Shown here in pieces: positions 27,515 through 36,279 of a stretch of DNA of 64,000 nt. The stretch is from Batkoa obscura (Eukaryota > Entomophthoromycota > Entomophthoromycetes > Entomophthorales > Batkoaceae): assembly GCA_030770535.1 (NCBI GenBank), contig JASVEC010000005.1, forward strand, positions 992,001 through 1,056,000. Reading direction: 5' to 3'. The translations under genes and the position numbers were made by a program. The notes beneath the pieces are model-generated. The model was not told where the DNA came from and did no database searches. It was given only the letters and a program-made list of their open reading frames with translations. Each line of letters opens with the position of its first letter. Position 1 is the stretch's first letter.

Positions 27515-28110
27515 GTGAAAGTTGGTACTCAGTGGTAGGAGTTAAAAACAGTTCTTGGTTGGTTAACTTGCCTTGAGTCGAACGGTCTTAGTTTATGTAA
27601 CTAAGATAGACTTAAATGAATAGGAATAATACGTAATAAGTTACGAACTATGTAAAACAAATAGAATAGACAATACTACTGTAAAATCTACCTAAGATGT
27701 TGTCAGAAAGACTTAGTGGCTTTATTAATAGTACGATATCAGGGAGTAATTCAGTTAAAAAGCCCCGAGTTATCATATTGAAGAATCTCTTTTATACTCC
27801 AACTGGGTGGCTATATATAAGGGACACTATAACAGTCATTCCTTATTATAGTTGCCAAGTGGGGACATTAAAACGTGGACAATAAGTTCTTCGTGATCAG
27901 ATGGTAGCAATTCTCACAGCAAATCTATATGGGGGTGTTTTTTTTGGTTTCATTATTTTTTCCATTTTTTAAGCACTATTTGAGCGGAAAGATTGTTAGT
28001 AAAATTCTTAAACATAAAAATACATCCCCATATAAGGGACTCTGAATTGATTATTATATTATAATCAATCCTAGAGCTAATGAAGCGATATTTCACAGTT
28101 TTTATTTACT
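27515..28110 (+). mobile_element. Unclassified repeat element, copy a
   Basis: About 600 bases similar (roughly 85-90% by eye in the left part) to the minus-strand copy at 59125-60123. The shared left end reads GTGAAAGTTGGTACTCAGTG. It includes a short frame beginning at the ATG at 27697 (LSERLSGFINSTISGSNSVK), matched by SSERLSDFIKSTILGNNSIK in the other copy. It is interrupted by about 115 bases of unrelated sequence and by MITE copy 8. Its class is unknown; it is a broken fragment. Confidence 0.6.
27930..28030 (-). mobile_element. MITE copy 8 (nested)
   Basis: 101 bp copy, TGGGGGTGTTTTTTTTGG to AAAATACATCCCCA, flanked by TA. It lies inside repeat element copy a, so it arrived later than that element. 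Confidence 0.85.
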
Positions 28111-28261
28111 ATTGCAATTACTTGCTTTTTGACTATTTATCAACTTGGCTGTTAATAACTTAAATAATATTAACATTTAATAATTGATTTCTATTATTTA
28201 ATAAGCTACTTACTTGCTTAGTAAAATCAAAACTTTTAAATTTTCTACTATTTTTATAAAA

Positions 28262-28786
28262 TAAGCTGGGTGTGAAATATTGCTTAATCAGCTTTATAAC
28301 TGATTATAAAACTGTAATTAGTTTTATAATCAATTTAATTATGATTTACATGATATGATCAATTGAAAGTTCTTTATTTTAATTTGCTATGAAAATATCT
28401 ACCACTTAATTATAAAGAGCATTATTTTTTTGTTTTGATGTTTATATTTAGTAACTATAATAAAAAATAACTATTATTATGTTTTTTACATATAATTATC
28501 TAGTTAGAGTATTAAAAAAATTTCTAACAGTTTATTTCCTGATATTATATCTTTAATAAAGCCATTAAGTTTTTCTGATAGTATTTTGTATAGATTTTAT
28601 AATAATATCTTCTAATTTATTTGTATTACATAATCTATAGCCTATTACATGCTATTTTTTATAATTTAGGTTTATTTTAATTATATAAACTAAGGCTTTT
28701 TGATTTATAGCTAGTTAATAAGTAAAAACTGCTTTTAACTTCAATCACCAAATATTAGTTCTAACTACTGAGTATTAACTTTTATA
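28262..28786 (-). mobile_element. Unclassified repeat element, copy b
   Basis: Minus-strand, clearly older copy of the element at 27515 and 59125. Recognisable blocks are GTGAAATATTGCTTAATCAG near 28271, the ATCTTTAATAAAGCCATTAA block near 28550, and the terminal TACTCAGTAGTTAG (reverse complement) near 28770. It forms an inverted pair with copy a. Broken; no open frame remains. Confidence 0.5.
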
Positions 28787-28794
28787 ATATTATA

Positions 28795-28895
28795 CGGGGA
28801 TGTTTTTTTTGGCTTCATAACTTTTTTTATTTTTTAAGCGCTATTTGAGCGGAAAAATTGTTAGTAAAATTCTTAAACACAAAAATACATGCCCG
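28795..28895 (-). mobile_element. MITE copy 9, abutting gene B
   Basis: 101 bp copy with altered ends: CGGGGATG at the left and CATGCCCG at the right, flanked by TA. The outermost base pair has changed on both ends so that the terminal repeat still matches. It ends 8 bases before the gene B start codon. Confidence 0.85.
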
Positions 28896-28903
28896 TATAT
28901 ATT

Positions 28904-29497
28904 ATGAGTATGAATTATACTATTAATTTATTAGATAATAATTTAAGTCTATTTTTTAACCAAAATCCAAATGAACCGGTAATATGCAAGGATAATTTTT
29001 GCTGCTTCAATGACTGGATTGTTAGTGATATAAGCTTAAATAGCCTTGATAAATGTTTCTATTCTATTTGCAATGAGTCTAATTGTAAAGTTTTCAAAGA
29101 AAGTAATAAAAAATACCAAAGCAAATCAAATCCAAATAAACCAAACGAATATACCATTGGTTCAGCCGCTGATGAGTTCCAAAAAGAGCTTAAGCAGAAC
29201 TCAAGTGGAATAACCATATGGGAGGGCAACTACTGCTGCTTTAATGATACAATGGTCAATGATATGACTTTAAACGATCTCGATAAATGCTTTTACACTG
29301 TTTGTGGCGAGTCTTATTGCAAAGTTTTTAAAGGAAGCAACTATCAGTTTGAAAGTCAACAACTTTTAAAACTAGATGCAACTAAATCAAGTCAAAATAA
29401 ATCAAGCTTGAGTAAACCAAACTCAAGTGGCTCAATAATTAATAGAAAATTGATTTTATTATTTTTCTTCTCCTTATTGTCTAATTTATTTTTATAA
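28904..29497 (+). CDS. Six-cysteine family protein B (two domains, C-terminal tail)
   Basis: 197 residues from ATG 28904; an in-frame ATG at 28889 inside the MITE end would add MPVYI. Domain 1 (about 3-70) has the full cysteine set ICKDNFCC ... LDKCFYSICNESNC. Domain 2 has the first cysteine replaced (TIWEGNYCC) but keeps KCFYTVCGESYC. A short Ser/Asn linker and the hydrophobic tail IINRKLILLFFFSLLSNLFL follow, resembling a GPI-attachment or tail-anchor signal. No N-terminal signal peptide. Domain 1 is about 97% identical at DNA level to that of gene C. Its normal TATA-containing upstream region is absent, replaced by a MITE and an old repeat. Function unknown. Confidence 0.75.
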   Translation: MSMNYTINLLDNNLSLFFNQNPNEPVICKDNFCCFNDWIVSDISLNSLDKCFYSICNESNCKVFKESNKKYQSKSNPNKPNEYTIGSAADEFQKELKQNSSGITIWEGNYCCFNDTMVNDMTLNDLDKCFYTVCGESYCKVFKGSNYQFESQQLLKLDATKSSQNKSSLSKPNSSGSIINRKLILLFFFSLLSNLFL

Positions 29498-30616
29498 AGG
29501 AAAATGGCTTTTATAATACATTTGTTAACTTCGACAACTAAACATCCTTTGTTTGACTTGATAATATACATTATACTAAAAACTGATGCCTTTTTTCAAA
29601 ATATAATAGTATTATCATATAATATTTTATAAACTAAAACTCCTTATTTTGTACTGCAAATATTTACTAGCATACTTTTATATTAATAATAACCAGATGA
29701 AATACTAGGGAATAAAAAAATGTAAGCGTTTTTATTTTATATCATAAATCTTCCAAGCAATATGGTTAATTCTATTATAAATTTTTACAAAATTGTATCA
29801 AAAAAATTAAACAGGATTGATCTAATAACTTTATATTACTACAAGATTTAAATTTTGATAGGACAATTTCAAAAATAGTAAATGCCAACTGCACAATACA
29901 GTCCATTAGAGAATAGAGCCCATTTCATCAACAACATTTTAGCTCTTTGGGTATTCCCAGAGGTCTTGATTGAAGACCAGTTATAACAAGGGATAAATTA
30001 AACAGTTACACATAAGAATCTGCCAAAAGCATTTTATTTAACTATGGTAAAATGACTATTTATACACTTTATTACTAAAGGTATAAATCAACCCACTAAA
30101 TCATGAGTATTTATCTAAGAGTAAACGCCACCTTGATAATCACATTAACATCTAAACCAGTTTATCAGTTAAATTATTAAGTCATATTTAACATGACCCA
30201 TCTGTTGAAACAGATATAACAATATGAACAAAAAGCATAATGCTCTAATGGTGGCTTATTTTATGTATAATATTTTATCAAGTACTTGAAATAGAAAAAA
30301 ATATTTTTTGATTTGGCCTAGAGTTAGATTTAATAATTCCAAAATTCAACTTTAAGGTTTTTGAAGTTTTCGAAATTTCTTTTTATTCATTTTGTATAAT
30401 AGCTCAATAAGACCGAATTTGGTAAATTTCTTATTAGATTTAAGAGCCAGATGACGTAATGTTGACTGGAAATAAAAGTGCTCTTGAATATACTAATGGA
30501 AGATATTCAACTAGTTCTTATATTACATCATTAAATGTCAAAAGTATAAATAAGTATAAATAAAACGGATTTTCATTTTTTTTAAATATTGGCTTTTACT
30601 ATACAAAATATATAGT
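29498..30616. other. Duplicated upstream spacer of gene C
   Basis: About 1.1 kb of non-coding sequence that belongs to the tandem repeat unit: blocks at 29880-30300 align with blocks ahead of genes D (about 31800-32130) and E (about 33440-33780). No open frame. It ends with the core promoter at 30545. Confidence 0.6.
30545..30562 (+). promoter_or_regulatory. Core promoter of gene C (double TATAAATA)
   Basis: Two TATAAATA boxes in tandem at 30545 and 30555, the second 62 bases before the ATG. The preceding AAATGTCAAAAG is shared with gene D. Position and sequence match the boxes of genes D and E. Confidence 0.6.
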
Positions 30617-31315
30617 ATGAGTGGGAATTATACTATTAATTTATTAGATAATAATTTAAGTCTATTTTTTAACCAAAATCCAAATGAACCGGTAATATGC
30701 AAGGATAATTTTTGCTGCTTCAATGACTGGATTGTTAGTGACATAAGCTTAAATAACCTTGATAAATGTTTCTATTCTATTTGTAATGAGTCTAATTGTA
30801 AAGTTTTCAAAGGAAACAATAAACAATATCAAAGTAAACCAGATTCAAATAATCCAAACAAATTTAATGTTGATTTAATGGCTAGTGATTTTAAAAAAGA
30901 TTTTAAACAGAGCTCAAATGGGACAACTACATGCAAGGATAGCTACTGCTGCTTTAATGGTGCGATAGCCAACGATATAATCTCAAACGATCTCGATAAA
31001 TGTTTTTATTCTATATGTGAGGACTCTTATTGTAAAATTTTCAAAGGTAGTAACAAACAGTTTAAAAGTAAAGAAAATACAGTCGAATCGAAGGAAGATC
31101 AGAAAAATCAAAGTGCAAGTGAATCAAGTCAAAGTAAATTAAGTACAAGTGAATCAACCCAAAGTAAACCAAGTACAAGTGAATCAAGCCAAGGTGAATC
31201 AAGCTCAAGTAAACCAAGCCCAAGTACCTCTTCGGTAAATAGCGTTAGCTCAGTGATTAATAGAAAGTTGGCTCTATTTTTTTCTGTTTCTTTATTATGT
31301 AATCTCCTTCTTTAA
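30617..31315 (+). CDS. Six-cysteine family protein C (best intact copy)
   Basis: 232 residues, one exon. Two ~70-residue domains each follow C-x4-CC-x16-C-x4-C-x4-C: CKDNFCC ... KCFYSICNESNC, then CKDSYCC ... KCFYSICEDSYC. Each starts near NYTIN/KFNVD and ends CK[VI]FKG-N-KQ. Next is a ~60-residue Ser/Thr/Lys stalk with ESSQSK-type repeats, then the tail VINRKLALFFSVSLLCNLLL at the extreme C-terminus. Sequons (NYT, NES) recur in the family. The architecture (cysteine domains, Ser-rich stalk, hydrophobic end) resembles a GPI-anchored surface protein, yet no signal peptide is visible and the TATA boxes leave little room for an upstream exon. Function unknown; a tail-anchored protein is the alternative. 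Confidence 0.8.
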   Translation: MSGNYTINLLDNNLSLFFNQNPNEPVICKDNFCCFNDWIVSDISLNNLDKCFYSICNESNCKVFKGNNKQYQSKPDSNNPNKFNVDLMASDFKKDFKQSSNGTTTCKDSYCCFNGAIANDIISNDLDKCFYSICEDSYCKIFKGSNKQFKSKENTVESKEDQKNQSASESSQSKLSTSESTQSKPSTSESSQGESSSSKPSPSTSSVNSVSSVINRKLALFFSVSLLCNLLL

Positions 31316-31338
31316 ATAATAATAAAGGTATAAATATA

Positions 31339-31439
31339 TGGGGGTGTATTTTTTTGTTTAAGAATTTTACTAACAATTTTTCCGCTCAAATAGCGCTTAA
31401 AAAATAAAAAAAGTTATGAAGCCAAAAAAAACACTCCCA
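31339..31439 (+). mobile_element. MITE copy 10
   Basis: 101 bp copy, TGGGGGTGTATTTTTTTG to AAAAACACTCCCA, flanked by TA, about 25 bases after the stop codon of gene C. Confidence 0.85.
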
Positions 31440-32184
31440 TATGCACTCGTTGGTTTTGTATAAATAGTGTTTGTTTGGACAACTACATGTATACTAGAAA
31501 TCAATTTTTATTTATTTCATTTCAAAGTAAAATGAGCTTATTATTAATATAAAGGAAAACAAAAATATTGTTTAAGCCTATAAAAAAATAGCAACTTACT
31601 CAACTGTTAAACAATTAATCAAACGTATAACTAAAATATAAATATTTCTCAAAAACTTTATTACATTCTATAATAACGCTAATGTGAAATATGTTTTGGT
31701 TTATAAAATTGATTTCAAAATGATAACTTTAAAAAATTACATTAATCCAATAACAGTGTTACTATAAAATATACATATTAATGATAAGTTAAATAATAGG
31801 TCTCAGACAGATCGCCCATAGCACTGGAAAATAGATATTAGCTTATCAAGACCTTTGAGCCCTTCAGGTATTAACAAAGGAGTTAACTTAAGATAAAATA
31901 TAATAAAGGATAAACTACATAGTTACAATACATGACTCAAGTAAAAGGGTTTATTAATTCCAAAAAAGTGAGCATTCGTACTATTCACTACAAACAGTAT
32001 AAATTAATACATTTAACTATATATATTTGTTGAGGAATAAGCGCCATCCTAATTATCATATCAACACATTAACTAGTTCACCAACTACATTATTAGGTTA
32101 TAAGTTGAAGTACAGGATTTTTAGAAGCAGACACAAATAGAAAAACTATCAATACTGTATTCCAATGATAGCTTATTTTATAAA

Positions 32185-32215
32185 TGGGGATGTCTTTTTT
32201 AGTTTCAGTTATTTC
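32185..32215 (-). mobile_element. MITE end fragment
   Basis: About 30 bases, TGGGGATGTCTTTTTTAG onward, match one MITE end; the rest of the element is missing. The equivalent spot ahead of gene E has no such sequence. Confidence 0.5.
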
Positions 32216-32427
32216 TAGAATCGCTTTGAGCTTTTTAGAATTTTTAAAAAATCTGATTTTATTTATTTCATATAACAATAACTCCATAAAAGTGAGTTTG
32301 GTAAAGCTATAACAAAAGTAAAATAGTAAATAAAACAATATTGATCAAAAATAAAGATGGCCCTGGATCTAGTAACTATTAGTTGATATTTGGATAGTCC
32401 TTATATTATATCGCTAAATGTCAATAG

Positions 32428-32435
32428 TATAAATA
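32428..32435 (+). promoter_or_regulatory. TATA box of copy D
   Basis: TATAAATA 60 bases before the ATG, preceded by AAATGTCAATAG as in gene C and followed by a GAGAATCAATGTTTT block shared with gene E. Confidence 0.6.
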
Positions 32436-32487
32436 GCTTGAGAATCAATGTTTTAAAAAGTCCTGACATTCCCTTACTCTAATACAT

Positions 32488-33141
32488 ATGGAAAGAAATT
32501 ACACTATCAAGTTATCAGATTATAACTTGAGGACATTTTTTAATCAAAGTTCGAGTGAATCAATATTATGTATATATAGTTATTGCTGTTTTGGTGACGG
32601 TCCAATGAGTAACGATATAATCCTCAATAATCTCGAAAAATGTTTTCATTCTATCTGTAATGAGTCTTATTGTAAAGTGTTTAAAGGAAATAATAAACAG
32701 TATAAAAGTAGGACAAATGAAAATAATCCAAAAGAATATAATATTGATCCATCAGCTGATGATTTCAAAAAAGATTTTAAACAAAGCTTAACTGAACAAT
32801 TCAGATGCAATGATAATTGTTTCTGCTTTAGCAATGACCCGATGTCTTATGATACTAACCAATAAAATCTCAATGAATCTTATTATAATACTTGTAATCA
32901 GTCCTATTGTAAAGTTTTTAAAGGAAGTGATTACCAGTTTGAAAGTAAACTGGATGAAGGTAAATCAAATCCAAATGATTTAAGCTCAAGTAAACAAAAT
33001 CCAAGCACCTCTTCTGCAAACAATATTAATTATGTAATTAATAGAAAACTGGTCTTGTTTCTTTCTGTTTCCTTAATATCTAATTTATTTTTATTTATAG
33101 AAATATTAATAATAATCTTCAAATTCTTTTGTTTAAGCTAG
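32488..33141 (+). pseudogene. Six-cysteine family copy D, in-frame stop
   Basis: The whole 654-base frame is preserved but contains one TAA at 32863-32865 inside domain 2, after MSYDTNQ. Translation beyond it would give YYNTCNQSYCKVFKGSDYQF, a Ser-rich linker and the tail VINRKLVLFLSVSLISNLFL. The tail runs 13 residues further than in other copies. Domain 1 is complete (MERNYTIKL ... CIYSYCC ... KCFHSICNESYC) and the first 305 bases are identical to gene E. Either a young pseudogene, a truncated one-domain protein of 125 residues without a tail, or a read-through gene; the first is simplest. Domain 2 has also lost several conserved residues. Confidence 0.7.
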
Positions 33142-34176
33142 TGATGTATTTTATATTAAAAAGATAAACAGTTATTATACTTCAAGGTAAAATGGCTTTA
33201 TTTAAATGTCTATAAAAATAATAAGTTTATCTCAATGCTATAAAAAACAACATTTATATTACTGTCAAACAAATAATCAAATGCAGCACCAAAAGATTAA
33301 AAAAAGCATTTCTATTTCTGTACAACCTCTCGAACACAATGTGAGGGATTTGATAGAAAACTTTTGAAGAATAGTGTCAAAAAATTCTATCAATTCAATA
33401 CTGAAGTTGCTATAAAATGTATATTCAATAGTAAAGTTTATAGGTAAATCCCAACAGGTGGTCTATGCATTAGAAAATAGAGTTTGGCTCGATAACAGTT
33501 TTCCAGCTTTCTGGGTATTTACGAGGGTGTTTATTAGATGTTACTTATATAAAGAATACACTAGATAGTTAGTATACATGATTAAAGTAAAGTAATTTTT
33601 TGAATTCTAGAAAATGAACCTTCTTATTACTTATTACAAATAGTACAATTCAACACGTTAAACCATATATGTTTTTTGAAGAATGAGCACCATTTTTCTT
33701 ATCACATCAACGCTTTACTTAGTTTATCAGCTATGCTATCATGTCATACTTTAAAGTAGACCCTTTTTTGAAAATAACATAATAAAGTAAAAACCAAAAT
33801 GCTTTTCTAATGACAGTTTATTTTATACATGATATTTCACTAAATACTTGGAACAATACAAATTAGTTTTGGATTTGAGTTAGGGTCGAGTTTGACGATT
33901 TTAGAATCCAACTCTAAAGTTTCCAGGATTTTCTAAAAAATCACAATTTTTAATGATTTCATATAACAATAACTCCATAAAAGCGAGTTTGGTAAACTCA
34001 TAAAAGTAAAATAGTAAGTAAAACAATATTGACCAATAATAAAAGCGGGCCTGGATCTAGTGACTATCTTGATGTTTTACTGGTTGTTATATTACATCAT
34101 CAGAAATCAAAAATATAAATAACCTGAGAATCAATGTTTTGATAAATGTTGACTTTTTACTACTTCAAATAAATCT
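33142..34176. other. Upstream spacer of gene E
   Basis: Third copy of the tandem spacer, about 70-75% similar by eye to the region ahead of D over 33440-34170. No MITE. Ends with the TATA box at 34114. Confidence 0.6.
34114..34121 (+). promoter_or_regulatory. TATA box of gene E
   Basis: TATAAATA 63 bases before the ATG, same spacing as genes C and D. Confidence 0.6.
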
Positions 34177-34830
34177 ATGGAAAGAAATTACACTATCAAG
34201 TTATCAGATTATAACTTGAGGACATTTTTTAATCAAAGTTCGAGTGAATCAATATTATGTATATATAGTTATTGCTGTTTTGGTGACGGTCCAATGAGTA
34301 ACGATATAATCCTCAATAATCTCGAAAAATGTTTTCATTCTATCTGTAATGAGTCTTATTGTAAAGTGTTTAAAGGAAATAATAAACAGTATAAAAGTAG
34401 GACAAATGAAAATAATCCAAAAGAATATAATATTGATCCATCAGCTGATGATTTCAAAAAAGATTTTAAACAAAGCTTAACAGAAGGAATCATAGGCAAA
34501 GGTAATTACTTCTGCTTTGGCGATGGTCCAATTTCTAATGATATTATTAAAAACGATCTGAATAAGTTTTATTATCATGTTTGTACTGAATCATATTGTA
34601 AAGTTTTTAAAGGAAGTGATTACCAGTTTGAAAGTAAACTGGATGAAGGTAAATCAAATCCAAATGAATCAAGTCAAAGTGAACAAAATACAAGTGTATC
34701 GAGCCAAAGTAAATCAAGCTCAAGTACACCAAGCCCAAGTAGTTATTCACCGAATAATGTTGACTCGTTTGTTAATACAAAGTTGGCTTTAATTTTTTCG
34801 ATTTCTTTATTATGTAACTTTATTCTTTGA
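34177..34830 (+). CDS. Six-cysteine family protein E
   Basis: 217 residues, one exon. Domain 1 is complete and its DNA is identical to copy D through base 34481. Domain 2 keeps the family skeleton (EYNIDPSADDFKKDFKQS, SYCKVFKGSDYQFESK) but has lost three cysteines: the position before CC reads GIIGKGNY, the CC pair is FCF, and KCF is NKFYY. A Ser-rich stalk with SSQSK repeats and the tail VNTKLALIFSISLLCNFIL follow. No signal peptide. Normal TATA promoter 63 bases upstream. It looks intact and expressible, with domain 1 conserved and domain 2 drifting. Confidence 0.78.
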   Translation: MERNYTIKLSDYNLRTFFNQSSSESILCIYSYCCFGDGPMSNDIILNNLEKCFHSICNESYCKVFKGNNKQYKSRTNENNPKEYNIDPSADDFKKDFKQSLTEGIIGKGNYFCFGDGPISNDIIKNDLNKFYYHVCTESYCKVFKGSDYQFESKLDEGKSNPNESSQSEQNTSVSSQSKSSSSTPSPSSYSPNNVDSFVNTKLALIFSISLLCNFIL

Positions 34831-35557
34831 GTAAATATTTCATTAACCATTTTTCTATGCTTTTAACAAATAAATGCTTTCATTTTACTTCACATTTTAT
34901 CATGATATAGCATTAAAAATTATTACTTGTATGTTATTTCTCAATGAGTTTTTTTACACATACCTTTTTTAAATAATAGCTTTTATTATTTAATATTATA
35001 AAGAATATTTAGCATGAAGCTATGTTTATAAAAAATATTAACTTCGTATATATGACACAATTATGTCTTCTATGGAATAAAGTTGCTACACAATAGTAGT
35101 ATGAAAATGCATAGTGTATCACTTGAATATTTTATACATTTCTCTTATAAACTTTTTGTTTATAGAGTTTATACAAGGTCATCTTTTTCACTTTAGTGAT
35201 TTGGCCACATTTTACGTAGCATAAAACTCGAAAATTTTAGCAAAAACTTTATAACTTTTTGAAACAAAAAACATCACTCATATTATTTTAACCTAACCAG
35301 TCAAATAGGATAATAAAATTAAAATAAATACATATAGTATTAAACTAAGAATATTTTATATAAATTATTAAATATTAGTTCAACTACTATTTATTCATTT
35401 TAAATTATTTACATGGAACGGATATTTTCAGCTAAAAATTTCCAGCCAGTTTATAAAAATTAACCCTAAAACTTATGGGACACTTAATTTAAAAAATGAT
35501 TAGATTGAGATTGATAATTACAAAATCAATCAAAATTCATTTTAACGAAATTTTAAG
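34831..35557. other. Intergenic, end of the tandem array
   Basis: AT-rich sequence after gene E with no family member, MITE or homology; it includes the promoter of the complex I subunit gene. Confidence 0.5.
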
Positions 35558-36279
35558 ATGAAAGGATTAAATATTAACAAAGTAAAAGATAAAGAACAAA
35601 AAGGGAAATACCATATTAAAGCAAAAATATTAGATTTCAACCTTAGGCGTAAGGTCACTAAACCGAAATTTATTACCTGCTACCTCTTTCAAAAGATTTG
35701 GGTCAACAGAAAGTGAGAGTAAAACTGAAGAAAAGTATCCAGAGGGTAATACAATAGATTGAAGCTATAAAGAAATATTGATTATTTTCTATTTATAGAA
35801 ACCTTTTTCAGTCCATGGTGGAAACGCTCTATTTATGTAATTGTCGGTTTCTACGCTTGGTCTAAATTTGACGCCACCTTTTTTTCAGAAGTAACTAGAT
35901 AGAATCAAATAATAAATACAATTAAAATCAAATTTTTAATAGGGCCATCATCCAATCACCCGTTGGATTGAATTCCATCAAGAAAGCGAAGAAGAGTCCA
36001 AACAGAAGCAAGTTATTATGTTGAAATCAGCCCAAGAAAGAGCTCGTATTCGGTAATTTATGTACAGATTTTTAAATTCATTTGCTTATTTTTTGTTTAG
36101 TCTTTTAGAAGCAGAACCTGTAAAGATTGGGTTCAAAAAAATATGTACACCAGAGTAAGTTGTTTTTTAAAGCTTTGATTTTAATCTTATTCTATTATAG
36201 TTTATTTACTCGTGCTTCTCAACATGGTATTGTACCAGGATCTCAAACTGACTTATCTGATATGGAAATTAAATGTTAG
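35558..36279 (+). CDS. Complex I accessory subunit, fungal 17.8 kDa-like
   Basis: Six exons (35558-35581, 35634-35745, 35799-35890, 35943-36052, 36101-36154, 36201-36279) encode 156 residues with every phase matching. The N-terminus ISTLGVRSLNRNLLPATSFK is a mitochondrial presequence. The mature part has one membrane segment (FFSPWWKRSIYVIVGFYAW), then GHHPITRWIEFHQESEEESK, SAQERARIRLLEAEP, ICTPDLFTRASQHGIVPGSQ and TDLSDME. This order (single helix, LTKWI-like motif, charged helix, F..AS..G.VPG and DLS) resembles the 17.8 kDa/NUXM accessory subunit of fungal complex I. Recognition is by pattern and moderate. If right, it is the third complex I subunit here. First exon is only 8 codons. Confidence 0.7.

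Larger units (their letters stand above)
26860..28903. other. Repeat-packed spacer between copies A and B
   Basis: No host gene. In order: MITE copy 7, a plus-strand copy of the 0.6 kb repeat element with MITE copy 8 nested in it, a diverged minus-strand copy of the same element, then MITE copy 9 abutting gene B. Confidence 0.7.
31316..32487. other. Upstream spacer of gene D
   Basis: Second copy of the tandem spacer. It contains MITE copy 10 directly after gene C, a MITE end fragment at 32185, and the TATA promoter of gene D. No gene found on either strand. Confidence 0.6.

Noticed and set aside
30300-30616. A signal-peptide exon upstream of gene C, using the AG at TATATAG just before the ATG
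   Set aside because: No upstream ATG opens a hydrophobic frame, and the AG is not conserved ahead of D or E.
32093-32338. 81-residue minus-strand frame in the spacer before copy D
   Set aside because: The homologous spacers before C and E do not keep it open, and it includes a MITE fragment.
32863-32865. TAA as a reassigned Gln codon (ciliate-like code)
   Set aside because: All housekeeping genes end at TAA, TAG or TGA at family-consistent positions and none contains an internal TAA.
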